Shown: piece after piece, positions 1 to 10,802 of the stretch | How positions within the stretch are numbered: the first letter of the stretch is position 1 | Layout of the letters: each line of letters starts with the position of its first letter | From: Symsagittifera roscoffensis | Taxonomy: Eukaryota; Xenacoelomorpha; Acoela; Convolutidae | Reading direction: 5' to 3' | Length of the DNA: 64,000 nucleotides | Assembly (NCBI RefSeq): GCF_963678635.1 | Contig: NC_087069.1 | Location: 6,681,472 to 6,745,471, forward strand | Position numbers and translations under genes: made by a program | Notes under the pieces: generated by a model | Told to the model about the DNA's origin: nothing | Database searches by the model: none | What the model saw: the letters and a program-made list of their open reading frames with translations, nothing else

Positions 1-545
1 AAAAACGTCATATCTCGAAAACTAAAACGATTTGAATCGTCAAATTTGGCAGCGAAAATCGCAACTCCTGAGATTACCCTGACAGAGCCTCACTACAGAG
101 ATGGTAATTTCAAGTTTTGTGAAATTTTTTATATCTAAGTTTTCTTAAAAATTTTGATAAAATCCAAAAAAACATCATATCTCGAATACTACAATGGTTT
201 CAGCAGCCATAATCAGAGGCAAGATTCGCAACCCCTGAGAGATCCTTCACAAAATCCACCAACAGGATTGAGACCTTCAACATTTAGGAACTTTTAAATA
301 TCTAAAATTTTGAAAAAGTCATAGAAAACGTCATATCTCGAAAACTACAAGAATTTGAGAAGTGAGAATTGGAGGCAAGACTCGCAACCCCTGAGAGTAC
401 CCTGACAGCACCCAACTACAGGGTGAAATTGCCTATCTCGTAAACTAAAAGGATTTGGTTATTCATATATGGAGGCCAGAATCGCAAAACCTGGGAAAAC
501 CCTACAATTTCCTACTATTGGGTTGTTTATTTCAAGCTTGATAAA
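1..545. repeat. Degenerate tandem repeat, about four units of 100-165 bp
   Basis: Each unit opens with a version of CATATCTCGAAAACTA (positions about 8, 174, 330 and 432), followed about 50 bp later by GCAACCCCTGAGA-like text and then ACCCTGACAG- or CCCTAC-like text. Units differ by substitutions and indels, so this is an old satellite-like block. It lies outside the retroelement and looks like host DNA at the insertion site. No coding potential is visible. Confidence 0.7.
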
Positions 546-569
546 ATAAACACTGAAAAAATTAGGCGA

Positions 570-870
570 CGGGTAGACAGACATAATCAAATTAATTAAA
601 AAAGCAGTTATACAGACAGACAGACTTAATTTGGCCTCGAAAAAAATACTGAAAAATAAATTACCTTGCGGAAAACTAATTGAAAAACTTTCTTAAGCAT
701 TGCATTATATGATATAGCTTAAACATGAAAAAATTATATCGTTAAACATGCAAAATTATTATGCTTAAACATGGGAGATAGCTGTCACTCGCATTTAAAT
801 ATAGTTTAGATTAGATTAGATTAGATTAGATTAAATTTAGATAGATAGATATAGATATATATTGTTTTTG
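570..870. repeat. Simple-sequence patches (GACA, TTAGA, TAGA runs)
   Basis: Short GACAGACA runs at about 575-630 and a TTAGA/TAGATA run at about 803-860. The rest of 545-1,140 is AT-rich with no gene seen. Confidence 0.65.
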
Positions 871-1197
871 CAAAAAGAAAATATAAACAAAAGATTATCT
901 TCTTCTTAAAGGTCTGATGAAAAAAATCGTAAACATTCCATTGATTTAGATTCGAACCGTGACACTGCGATTGCAAAACAAATCTGAATCTAAAGGCCTT
1001 TAGAAACCATCTTACGATGATATGATTTTCTGTATCATGAAAAAACTGCTCTCATTAGGATCATATTAGGATATTAGGCGTGCTTATTAGAATCATAAGA
1101 ACCCCTTTTGACCCGGAAATTCTTGATCAACTTTGGATTCTACATTGGGTGTGTTAGAAGTACCCGAACAAAATTTTTTTTGATTGTGATTTTGGTT

Positions 1198-1490
1198 GTG
1201 TGGTTGCCTTGAGCTACTCAATAGGAAAGTTCGGGCGATCCGGGAAAATTAAAGGAAGAACTCGGTGGGTGTATTAGGCAAATACACACCCTTTTGAGAA
1301 GAAAAATTGTTCCCTACTCTCGTGCACTTGGAGCAGTCCGAGTGTGGGAGAGCTTTTTCATAGACTTGACGAATTTTCGATCGGAGGTTGCCTTGAGCTA
1401 CTTAGTAGGACAGCTCGGGCAATCGCAGGACACCCAAAAGAAGACCTCGGTGGGTGTATTAGGCAGATACACACCCACTTGAGAAGACTG
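1198..1490 (+). repeat. Direct repeat in the retroelement leader, about 100 bp twice
   Basis: The copy beginning GGTTGCCTTGAGCTACT at about 1,200 recurs at about 1,387, and each ends near TTGAGAAGA (about 1,298 and 1,486). Both contain GGGTGTATTAGGC followed by AATACACACCC, which can fold into a short hairpin. The unit period is about 187 bp. It lies in the putative 5' LTR or leader upstream of the first ORF. Confidence 0.75.
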
Positions 1491-1964
1491 TGTCCTGGGC
1501 TTCGTTCTTTCGGATCGTTCCGATTGGGGGAAGTCTTTTTCTTTAAGACTAAGTTTTATTTATCTATTTCTGAATCATCACTGCTTTTTATAAAAGATTG
1601 TTTAACTTTAACAAAGCAGTGACTTGATAACTTGTGTGGCAATAAATTGATACTGACAAAAGGTCGCTGTCACCTGTAGGATATTCTTATCTGATTATCG
1701 ATTGTGTTTTGTGTGTCGATTATATCTTGTGGAAACTTAGTGATACTGTTATACAATACAACCGGGTTGAGTTAGCATTATATCAATACTGGGTAGACAT
1801 TGTGTGTAACTTTAGCTGAGTCACTAGTTTAGTCGTGAGAGATCTAAGAGACATTTTGATACTGACGGAATCGAGTAGGCAGCGTTAAATGATTTAACTA
1901 AATCTTGTTTGTGGTACGTTTGCACTGCCATCAAATTACGAATATTTTCATTTTGTAAAAAACT
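1491..1964 (+). other. Leader without an ORF
   Basis: About 470 bases between the leader repeats and the first ATG. A TATA-like TTTATAAAAG is present at about 1,587. No convincing tRNA primer-binding site could be chosen. Presumed 5' LTR end and untranslated leader. Confidence 0.4.
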
Positions 1965-2423
1965 ATGCAGCGCAGGGACTCGCTAGGATCGACTACTAAA
2001 ATTCCCAGGCTAAGCAAGGGAAGCACGCGGAAATTTAAAACTAGGCGTAGCCAAACCTCGTTTAGAAGCGCTTCCGACGCGTTTGCTGAAGACGAATCGA
2101 CTAAGGGTCAACCTGATCTTTCAGTGAGCGAAATGAAACTAAGGAGCGAGAAAAACCTCGATGGCAATCAAAGGCGCTTGATCCCTTTGACAAAGGGGAG
2201 CGAACGCTCATTCGACCCGACTTTGAGCCAGACAAGGTCCTCGAACGGGAGGAAGTCGAGAGGACAGAGGAGACCTCGGAGCGTCCCGAGGTCGAACCTC
2301 GGGAGGAAGTGTTGTACAGGGGAATGTCCAAATCAGAGACTAAGAGCTATAAATGGAGAAACGAACATTCACATCCGACAAGTGCACACTCATCTTTGGC
2401 CAAACAGAGCAACAACGCGATGA
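1965..2423 (+). CDS. Small basic Ser/Arg-rich leader ORF of the retroelement
   Basis: The first ATG after the leader opens a 152-aa ORF rich in Ser, Arg and Lys, with no recognised domain. It overlaps the next ORF, which is in another frame, by about 115 nt. It may be the start of a Gag precursor continued by frameshifting, or a separate small nucleic-acid-binding protein. Composition suggests disorder. Function unknown. Confidence 0.45.
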   Translation: MQRRDSLGSTTKIPRLSKGSTRKFKTRRSQTSFRSASDAFAEDESTKGQPDLSVSEMKLRSEKNLDGNQRRLIPLTKGSERSFDPTLSQTRSSNGRKSRGQRRPRSVPRSNLGRKCCTGECPNQRLRAINGETNIHIRQVHTHLWPNRATTR

Positions 2424-2668
2424 TGTCGAGTATGAGTCCGGGTGAAGAGCAGACGTTCTCGAAGGCAAAGAAAAGTTGGAAGTCTTTGTACGATGAGCGC
2501 GTGACATCGCTACAAGCCGGAGGTCTATCCTCTAGTTACGACCAACCGGAAATAACCCATCCGGATGTGAACTTCACACCGTGCCCAAGGAACGACATGA
2601 GCAGGGAGGCGTCTTCTGCCTCGCCGACCAGGCCTATGTCAGATGGGATAACGATGGGAGCATCATGA
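2309..2668 (+). CDS. Open frame in register with gag, closed by a TGA
   Basis: This 119-aa open frame has no ATG at its left edge; the first in-frame ATG is a few codons in. It is in the same frame as the long gag-pol ORF and is separated from it only by the TGA at 2,666-2,668 and five sense codons. It may be the Gag N-terminus, either broken by a nonsense mutation or expressed by stop readthrough. Polar, low complexity, no domain recognised. Confidence 0.4.
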   Translation: MLYRGMSKSETKSYKWRNEHSHPTSAHSSLAKQSNNAMMSSMSPGEEQTFSKAKKSWKSLYDERVTSLQAGGLSSSYDQPEITHPDVNFTPCPRNDMSREASSASPTRPMSDGITMGAS

Positions 2669-2683
2669 ACCTTTGACAGACTA

Positions 2684-5600
2684 ATGACGTCAATGCACAA
2701 GCAAAAAGGCGGTGCGTCATCGAGTACTAGGCTACAGCCGCAGCTGACCTCGTCTTCTCTGGGGCTAACCCCGCCACTGGGGGCAGCTGGTGACATAAGT
2801 GATATATTCGCTGGTGTGATGAATGGCCTGGATGAATTGAGGCGGGACATGACTAAGAAGATAGATCAAGTTGACGAGAGAGCTCACCATGGTCGAGAGA
2901 GTTTGAAAGATGAGCTAACGCACGTGAAGTCGCAGGCGAGGTTTGATCAGGCTCAATTGATTCGTAACACCGATCAATGCCTGGCTGAGAGCCTGGCACA
3001 GGCAAACAAAGAGTCAGAGGAAAGAGAGGCTAGGATGACAAGAGAGATTGAGCGATTATTGAATGATCATGATAATACCTACGCCCAAACGATGACTGGT
3101 CTGGAAAAAAGGTTAGACGCCAAATCTGACTTGATGATGCGGAAGCTTGACGCGATCCTGAATGGGAGTAGTTGGCAGGAGCATTCCAACTCAAGGGAAC
3201 GCTCACGCAATGCGAATGTTGGAGATGGTATGGGCAACAGTGCCAGAGCCCAGCAAGGCTCGAGAACGAACTACGAATATAGAAACAAGGAGCGGCCAAG
3301 GGCAGCCCCGCAGAGGCCTGGCTGGACGAATCCAGTCCCGCCGGAGGCAGATGCCACCCCGGAGACAAGATTGCCGACCGTGCCACAAGTCAGTTCAGTA
3401 CCAGATCTGACTACAGTCTCACAAGACACAACGATGTATGCCTCGATGTTTGAGCCTCTGAACAGATCTCTTGAAACATTCATCACCAAGCTCTCGAAGT
3501 CAACCGAGAGAGGAGAGAGGTCAAGAAGAAAACTGAAAAAGCCGAAGTCATATAAAGACGAGTCAGACGGCTGCATTGATACTTGGATAGAGGTGATGAA
3601 GTTACACTTTGAGGAAGAGAATCTCTCCAAGAAACAAGAGTGCAGCGCGCTGACAAGCAACCTGGAGGGTACTGCATTAAATTGTGTAATGGCGAAAAGA
3701 GCCAATGAGAGAGACAGCGCTCGCAAGATATTCGACATCCTGTTGAATCGTTTCGGCTCTGGAGTACAAGGGCACCAGGTTATGGTGAGGTTCGAGAAGA
3801 GGCGACAGAGAGATGAAGAATCAATAGATAAATTCTTGGATGACCTTGAATTGCTCAGGAGGAGAAGCAACCCGGATGAGAGAATATCCGAGCGAAACTT
3901 GGCGATTGCTTCTAAGTTCATGGATGGAGTAAGGAGTGAGGAGTTGAAGACGATGTTGGCCACTCACTTCACCCTGTCGCTTGACCAGGTACCCACGCCT
4001 GACGATTTGCGTATGAGGTCACGCGAGTATTTACTCATAAAACCGAGGGCGCAAAACCGTTACAGCAATTATGGCAACTATAGCGGGACAAACACTGGTG
4101 CGAATTCCAGTTGGTACAAACCTCGCGATGACATGGACAAGGGGAGGTCGTGCGCGAATTGTGGTTCGATGGACCATCACGTTTCTGCGTGTCCTGCATA
4201 CAAACAGAACATGAAGGCCATAGGCTACTTTCTCGAGGACGCCGACGCCACCGACGAGGATCATGAGGAGTACGTCAGAGGGCTCATCATGAAATATGGT
4301 CCGAGGTGTTTCTTCTGTAATTTGGAGGGACATTTCAAGTCGGATTGTACTCAATTTTGGGACGCAGTAGCGGACGCGAAACATCCCCGCCACGAAGAGG
4401 CGCTTTCGGGTGTCAAGGCCAGTCGAGCACGTCTGATGAACGAGGCTGAATCTCGGAGAAAGGAGACGACACCGAGAACCTTCACGACCAAAAAGGTTAA
4501 GACATGGCCTGACGAGGTGGTAGCCTCGAACCTCGAAACAGAGTCGTCTAGCCCACTCAAGGTGGATTACGGCCTGGCGGCAAGGACAGCGCTGCAGAAT
4601 GTCAAACAGGACCTAGCCACGAAAGAAGTGGAGCAATGGGTAAGGTCGGAGCTGGAGAGCACAGATCTTCGGGAAAGTCTTAATGTCCTGGGTAAAACGA
4701 CAAAAGCAGAAGACAAAGAGGAGCCCAAGAAACAGGGACTAAAACTGAACGTTATATCTGGCAAGACTTTCGGCATGACGAAGGCAGGGACCAAAATAAT
4801 GTCCATCATCTCAGTCGCAGGGCACCAGGTGGTCAAGAACTTGAGTGAGCCATCCGAGATTACACTAGTCCACCTGGACATCTATGCCGACTACCTGAAG
4901 GAGAAAGACCCCAAACTGGACTCCAGGGCAGTGCGAGCGCTGCTCACAACAGGAGGTCCAAGGCTGATGAACGTGGATGGACATTATATCGATGTCCATG
5001 GCCCATACCCGATTCTAATGAATGTGGATGGTATCAATATCTACACAAAAGCTCACATAACTGATGCGAACGATCAGATTGGCCGGATATACCTTGGCCA
5101 AGAGGAGCTGAAGGTTAGACGAATCGGATACAACGCGATGCTCGAACAAGATGCGGTGCACATAGGTTGCGAGGCCGATCTGGCCGCACACGTTCTGGAC
5201 GTGCAAGGCAGACAACTTTCAGTAAAGGGACTGCTAGACACGGGAGCAGTGGTTAGTGTCATGCCAGTCAAAACTTGGACCGACATGGGTTTCGAAAGGT
5301 CGGATCTCATACCGACAAACATCAGGTTGGCAGCTGCCAATCAGGGAGCCATCTATGTCGCCGGACGAACCCCGATCACCTCACTGCAGCTCGGAGGAAG
5401 ACATCTTTGGATGAGCTTCCTAGTAGTAGAGAATTTGGACGAATCCGACCAGTTCATCCTAGGAAGGGATTTCATTCGCAACTTTGACGTCACGATCGAT
5501 CTCAATGACGGATTGATTAGGATCAAGGATCCTGAGAGAAAGTATGAGAAAAGACCCCTTAATAAGATCTTAATTAATCAGGCCAAGGTGCCGATTTTTC

Positions 5601-7375
5601 TGGATCGAAAAGTTAGATTAAAACCGAACCAAGCCGTAGTAGCGACGTTTAGGATGAGGAACTTGAATGAACTCAGCAATGACAGACAGGTGTGTCTGGT
5701 ACCAAATCCAAACAGTAAAAGCTCGGCTATTTTAGGAAGAAGCTTCTCACTCACTCAGAGCGGACTGTGTGTGAGTGTGTTATTGAATACAGAAGCAACA
5801 ACAGTGACAATACAGAGGGGAAAGAAACTTGGCTACGCTTTGCCTCTGAACACAGACTTTCTGAGTGTGGAGAACTTGAAGAAGTTTGATGTGACTAAAT
5901 GTCCATTGCATGCGAACCAAGAATGTATAATGAAAAGAGTAAATGAATTGAAATCTTCTAGGAAATTGTTTTCAATGAAGTCGGAAACAGATGATGGGCT
6001 GTCTAGTTGTTCCAACTTTCCTGAGAGGCCGACGGAAGCAGAGTTAGCAGCGAATAAGCCTGTCCTACCTGAGATAGAACACCTGCAGGGTAAAATATCA
6101 GATAAGGAATTAGATTCGCTCAGAGCGGTGCTAAATCGGAACGCAGACGTTTTTTCAAAGCATAAGGCTGACATAGGTTGTTGCAATTTTGTAGAACACG
6201 AGATTGAGATAGAAGAGGGCTCGGTACCTCATAGGGAAGGGGCGAGAAGAATGACCCCAAACAAGTCAGAAGCGTGTAGGAAGGAAATCGAGATGTTAAT
6301 GGAGTACGACATGATCGAGCCGTCGAAGTCCCCATGGGCTTGTGGCGTGGTCATTGCGAAAAAGAAAGGGGGACAACTCAGATTTTGTTGTGATTTCCGT
6401 TATCTGAACGCAGTGACTATAAAGGACGCATACCCGATTCCCCGCATCGATGAGAGCCTGTCCAAGCTGGGAGACGCGAAGTTTTTCACGACGTTGGATT
6501 TGGGCTCCGCATTCTGGCAAGTGCCACTCAGAAAGCAAGATCGAGAGAAAACAGGTTTCGCGTGTGAGCTGGGACTGTCCCAGTGGAAGAGGATGCCATT
6601 CGGATTGTGCAACGCGACGGCCACATTCCAGCGACTGATGGCCCAGGCACTCACGAGCGTCACTAAGAAATACGGGAATCTCATCATGTGTTATGTCGAT
6701 GATGTCGTGATTGCAACACCAACCTTAGAAGACCACATAGAGAGGTTGGAGGAGGTGTTTTCTTGCATGAAGCAGGCGGGTCTGAAATGCAAACCCTCTA
6801 AGTGTGAAATCCTCAGGGATTCCATAAAGTATCTGGGCCACCTGGTTGACAAACATGGAGTGAGACCAGATCCCGAAGCGGTTGAAGCGGTGCTGACCTG
6901 GAAGGCACCTAAAACAGATACACAGCTGATGAGTTTTCTGGGATTCGCCAATTATTATCGGGAGTTCATCAAGGGGTATGCTGACAAAATATACCCCATG
7001 CAGAGGTTGATGAGAAACAAGGGCAAAAAGTTCACCTGGACTGATGAGGCACAAGTTTCATTTGAAAACATCAAACGTGAACTTTGCGAGGCACCGGTCC
7101 TCGGCATGCCAACAGAGAAGGGAATGTTCGTGCTGGACACGGATGCATCAGTGGTTGCGATATCGGGCATACTTCACCAAGAGCAGGAGTGGAACGGGAG
7201 AACGGTTCTTCGTCCGATAGCTTATGGAAGTAAAGTCCTGAGTGATACTGAGATGAAGTACGGCGCACCAAAAGCGGAGATGTTTGCTGTGATCACGTTC
7301 GTGGAAAATACAGGGCCTACCTGGGGAGTGCTCCCTTCAAGTTACGTGTGGACAACAGTGCCCTTGCCTGGCTGA
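2684..7375 (+). CDS. gag-pol: Ty3/gypsy Gag-protease-RT-RNase H polyprotein, cut short by frameshift
   Basis: 1563 residues. N-terminal coiled coil (about 40-160), then a gypsy Gag capsid-like region (about 275-460). Two CCHC zinc knuckles follow: CANCGSMDHHVSAC (about 490) and CFFCNLEGHFKSDC (about 543). A retropepsin motif LLDTGA is near 852, with a downstream ILGRDF. The reverse transcriptase has the catalytic YVDD near 1337 (nt about 6,692), and RNase H begins at LDTDAS near 7,136. A single-base frameshift near 7,300 in a short A run replaces the RNase H tail with unrelated residues before the stop; the true tail continues in the overlapping frame from about 7,310. The domain order is typical of Ty3/gypsy elements. 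ATG 2,684 follows the in-frame TGA at 2,666. The copy is probably inactive unless frameshifting occurs. Confidence 0.9.
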   Translation: MTSMHKQKGGASSSTRLQPQLTSSSLGLTPPLGAAGDISDIFAGVMNGLDELRRDMTKKIDQVDERAHHGRESLKDELTHVKSQARFDQAQLIRNTDQCLAESLAQANKESEEREARMTREIERLLNDHDNTYAQTMTGLEKRLDAKSDLMMRKLDAILNGSSWQEHSNSRERSRNANVGDGMGNSARAQQGSRTNYEYRNKERPRAAPQRPGWTNPVPPEADATPETRLPTVPQVSSVPDLTTVSQDTTMYASMFEPLNRSLETFITKLSKSTERGERSRRKLKKPKSYKDESDGCIDTWIEVMKLHFEEENLSKKQECSALTSNLEGTALNCVMAKRANERDSARKIFDILLNRFGSGVQGHQVMVRFEKRRQRDEESIDKFLDDLELLRRRSNPDERISERNLAIASKFMDGVRSEELKTMLATHFTLSLDQVPTPDDLRMRSREYLLIKPRAQNRYSNYGNYSGTNTGANSSWYKPRDDMDKGRSCANCGSMDHHVSACPAYKQNMKAIGYFLEDADATDEDHEEYVRGLIMKYGPRCFFCNLEGHFKSDCTQFWDAVADAKHPRHEEALSGVKASRARLMNEAESRRKETTPRTFTTKKVKTWPDEVVASNLETESSSPLKVDYGLAARTALQNVKQDLATKEVEQWVRSELESTDLRESLNVLGKTTKAEDKEEPKKQGLKLNVISGKTFGMTKAGTKIMSIISVAGHQVVKNLSEPSEITLVHLDIYADYLKEKDPKLDSRAVRALLTTGGPRLMNVDGHYIDVHGPYPILMNVDGINIYTKAHITDANDQIGRIYLGQEELKVRRIGYNAMLEQDAVHIGCEADLAAHVLDVQGRQLSVKGLLDTGAVVSVMPVKTWTDMGFERSDLIPTNIRLAAANQGAIYVAGRTPITSLQLGGRHLWMSFLVVENLDESDQFILGRDFIRNFDVTIDLNDGLIRIKDPERKYEKRPLNKILINQAKVPIFLDRKVRLKPNQAVVATFRMRNLNELSNDRQVCLVPNPNSKSSAILGRSFSLTQSGLCVSVLLNTEATTVTIQRGKKLGYALPLNTDFLSVENLKKFDVTKCPLHANQECIMKRVNELKSSRKLFSMKSETDDGLSSCSNFPERPTEAELAANKPVLPEIEHLQGKISDKELDSLRAVLNRNADVFSKHKADIGCCNFVEHEIEIEEGSVPHREGARRMTPNKSEACRKEIEMLMEYDMIEPSKSPWACGVVIAKKKGGQLRFCCDFRYLNAVTIKDAYPIPRIDESLSKLGDAKFFTTLDLGSAFWQVPLRKQDREKTGFACELGLSQWKRMPFGLCNATATFQRLMAQALTSVTKKYGNLIMCYVDDVVIATPTLEDHIERLEEVFSCMKQAGLKCKPSKCEILRDSIKYLGHLVDKHGVRPDPEAVEAVLTWKAPKTDTQLMSFLGFANYYREFIKGYADKIYPMQRLMRNKGKKFTWTDEAQVSFENIKRELCEAPVLGMPTEKGMFVLDTDASVVAISGILHQEQEWNGRTVLRPIAYGSKVLSDTEMKYGAPKAEMFAVITFVENTGPTWGVLPSSYVWTTVPLPG

Positions 7376-9372
7376 AAACCTATTCGATGGACCAAAGCTA
7401 TATTGGTCGTTGGATCGTGCGCCTGGATGGATACCACATGATCATAGAGTACCGTACCCGTGACAAGCACCAGAACTCAGATAGCCTCAGTAAAAAGACA
7501 GAATTTTATGAGCGCCTCGAGGAGAAACAGGCTAACCAATCAGAGATCAAAGACGGGTTTTCCTTTCTAGATAAAGAAACCTACGACAAGCTGCCACTAA
7601 CTAGGTGGTTAGACAAGTCAGGACATCCTATACCTGGACACCCCAACCTTCCAGTGGAGACGGCCGCAGAGATAAAGCTTTTAGCCAGAGGCGAGCCCGT
7701 TCCGTTGGATCTGCTAGTCCGATCCAACTTGGTACAGCAAGAACTAACCAGGCTGGGTATAAACAGCATCGCTTTATTGAACAAGACGGTGAACGTGGCG
7801 CCGGACGTCATGGGAAAACTCCGTGATTTATTGGATAGGGAAGTGGATAGGCATGATCGTGAATGGATGGAGACCATGCAGCGGTTGACTGTCACCGAGA
7901 GAACAGAGAAGAGGCCAGTGTCCATTCGCAGCCGAGGCGTTGAACGGGATTGCAGGTCGATCGTCAACCAGCTGGTGGGCTCGATGCCGAAGGAAGTCTT
8001 GTTGAGAACTTCGTTCACTGAATGTGGAACACTGAATCAGAACCAAACTACTGATGAAGTCAGGATCAGGTCGAAATCTAGCTTCACGAGGAGAGTGCAC
8101 TTCACGGATGCAAAAGAGGAATACGAGCCGAGCCCAGATTGTTCGTCCGTGGACGAGACAATGTCCGGGGAGTCTGATAGCTTCGAGCCAGTCAAGGACG
8201 ACTCGTCTGAGGAGTCAGACACCTTCGAGCCCGTGCAGGACGACTTGTCCGGGGAGAGGTTGACTAGACCATCTAGGGGCAGAATTTTGTCCGGGGAGTC
8301 GGGTTCAAAGCAACCGATGGACAGAGTTTTGTCCGGGGAGTCAAGAAACATCTCAGACAACTTGGAATATGATGTTGGGGAATCAGTCGACTCAAGTGTT
8401 GACTCGAGACCAGAGTCCTGGGACAACACGTCTGAAACAGCTTCCAATTCCGATATGTCAGAGATCGCAATCCACTCCTTATTGGTAGACTGGAAGCAGC
8501 GTGGGCTGGACCGAGAAACACATCAGGATCCAGACAGGGACAGATACACCTCAGATGAAGAGGGCACTGTGGTAGATAATGCCGCAGACGAGCTCGAGCT
8601 GATAGCAGTTTCGAAACGCCCAATCAGATTGCTGCCACATGGTACGGTCGACCGTACCAATCTGGAACCATCTGTGCAGGAAGCGACGCCTTTGAAAAAG
8701 ATATGGTGTGTCAAATTGATGGACGTTGCTCATGCTCCGGAGATAATGAGTGGGCAAATGAACGTGGTAAAGACGTATTTGAAAGCCAGGTACAGGCTGT
8801 CGGATCTCCTAAGGGCTCAACGAAATGATAGAATGACGAGCAGTCTGAAGAGATGGATCGAGAATGGAGCACCTGACAAGGGAGACTTGGAAGAAGACAG
8901 CTATAAAATCCTGAAGCAATTCTACCTGAAGCGAAACGACTTGTTGTACCTGAACAAGGACGGAATCGTAGCCTGCAAACGAAAAGAGGAGGACAAGGTC
9001 CTTTATAAATACAATTCAATAGTGTTACCACAGTTGTACCAGACCGAATTGCTCTTTCGTTCACATGATCAGATGGGTCATCAAGGCGTGGACAAAGTAT
9101 ACAACAGGATACAGAAACGATTCGAATGGCCGGGATTGCAAAAGGCTTGTGAGAAGTGGATCGCAGCATGCCTGTCATGTCAGCAGGCGAAGGATTCTAG
9201 GAAGCTGAGGTTCCCACTACAGTCAATAGAGTCGTCGGGTTTCAACGAGGTGGTGCAAATTGATCATCAGAAAATCTGTATGATAGCAACGGGCTATAAT
9301 CAGGTGCTGGTAATGATTGACCATTTTACGAAGTATGCAGAGGCAGCACCCTGCATGACAGCATCGGCGTAA
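7348..9372 (+). pseudogene. pol: RNase H end, linker and N-terminal integrase part of pol
   Basis: 674 codons open in the frame next to the gag-pol ORF; there is no start of its own. It begins with the RNase H tail (about 7,340-7,500), then a long acidic linker containing four to five LSGES-type repeats (8,160-8,345). The integrase zinc-binding HHCC region follows (about 9,060-9,185; the CxxC is CLSC). The core begins at VQIDHQ with the first catalytic Asp, and the frame stops at 9,370-9,372. The linker between RNase H and integrase is unusually long for gypsy elements. Two breaks bound the segment. Confidence 0.85.
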
Positions 9373-9446
9373 GAAACATGCGATCATTTCTTTAAATGTA
9401 TGGATAGCGAGGCCCCACGTTCCAATCGGACAATGGCAAAGCATTC

Positions 9447-10802
9447 GTGGGCGATCTCACGAAGGAGTTGATGAAAAGGTCGCAGGTAGCGCAGGCCCAC
9501 TCGACCACTTATCACCCGCAAACGAATGGCCTAGTCGAGAGGCAAAATCGCACACTGGTATCCATGCTGAGAGTCTATTGCTCGCGTTACATGGATGACT
9601 GGGACAAGCACCTGCCGCAAGTGATGGGTGCTTACAACAGCACGGAGCATTCCACCACGGGAAAAAGTCCGCACATGATGTTAACGGGTCATGAAAAAGC
9701 GCTCCCGTTGACGTTTTTCTACCCTGAATATGAGGGGAAGAGGACAGCACCGCAAACGTACGTGCGGGATGTTATTAGAAGACAACAGGACCTCAATGAC
9801 TTATGCAGGAGGAATACGCAACAGGCGCAAATCAGACAAAAAAGGAGGTTTGATAAAAGGACAGCTGATGCGAAAGCCTACTCGGTTAGCGACTACGTCT
9901 GGGTGTTCCAGGAAGTGGTTTCACCAAAAGGAACCAAGAAATTATTAAAGAAATGGCGTGGTCCATTTCAGATAACAGAGGTGCACCAAGGAGGTCGTTT
10001 TTATCGGCTGAGCATTGGAAGAGCGGCTCATTACGAGAATATCAAACCCCACAATGCCTCGTCAGAGGATTGGTGCATCCCAGCGGACATGCAAGAGGGA
10101 GACTATTTGATAGTGGATCCTGCTTGTGAAGTGAATGAAAGGGGTACTCGCGACAAGAACGACGGGAATGAGGTGGTGGACGATTGCGATCTACCACTGG
10201 ATCTCGAGTTGACTGAGCGAGTAGAGGTGGACGATGAAACTCTACCCTATGCCGAAGAAGACTGGGATTGCCCGGAACAAACCGAAATTGACAAAGGAAT
10301 ACAGCCTGACTTTCCTCTCACTATGGAAACACGCCAAAGCAAGAGAGGAAAAAACCAGAAGAAATACAATCCGTATGGCCAGGACTTCGTTGTAGACAGG
10401 ATAGTAGTGAGTGATGTCATAGACTCGCTGGTGGGACTGGACGAAGTGGCGATGCTAGAAGAAATCCACCTTGTGAATGATATGGATCAAGATTGGATCG
10501 ACGATCGATCAGAACCGGAAGTGGAGTTCGAACCAGAAGCGGAACAGACTCATGAGCAAGAACTAAGAAACTTGCGCGTGCTCGAATGGCTCCATGATCT
10601 GCCGACAGATCCAAAAGAGACGATCCTGACGATTCAGGACGTCGATAGAGACGGCGTCAAATACATCAGTCATGACAATACCGAGTCCAACTGGGTCGCC
10701 CCATATGGTCCTCTACATGTTCCACAATCCAACCTCGGTCTCCTAGACTTTGGGCGAATGACGGGGACGTCGATGGATATTTTGTCCGGGGAGTGGGGGT
10801 AG
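9447..10802 (+). pseudogene. pol: Integrase C-terminal part and acidic tail of pol
   Basis: The open frame resumes in the middle of the integrase core after a damaged stretch at 9,370-9,447. It contains the YHPQTNG signature and the third catalytic residue, Glu of VERQNR (about 9,535). A GPF module (KKWRGPF, about 9,950) is typical of gypsy integrases and precedes a roughly 240-residue acidic tail of unknown role. The second catalytic Asp lies in the damaged stretch, in another frame. There is no ATG at the left edge. It ends in LSGEWG and TAG at 10,800-10,802, overlapping the macro-domain frame. Confidence 0.85.

Noticed and set aside
3271-3963. Long minus-strand ORF opposite gag
   Set aside because: Shadow of the conserved gag frame; no independent motif.
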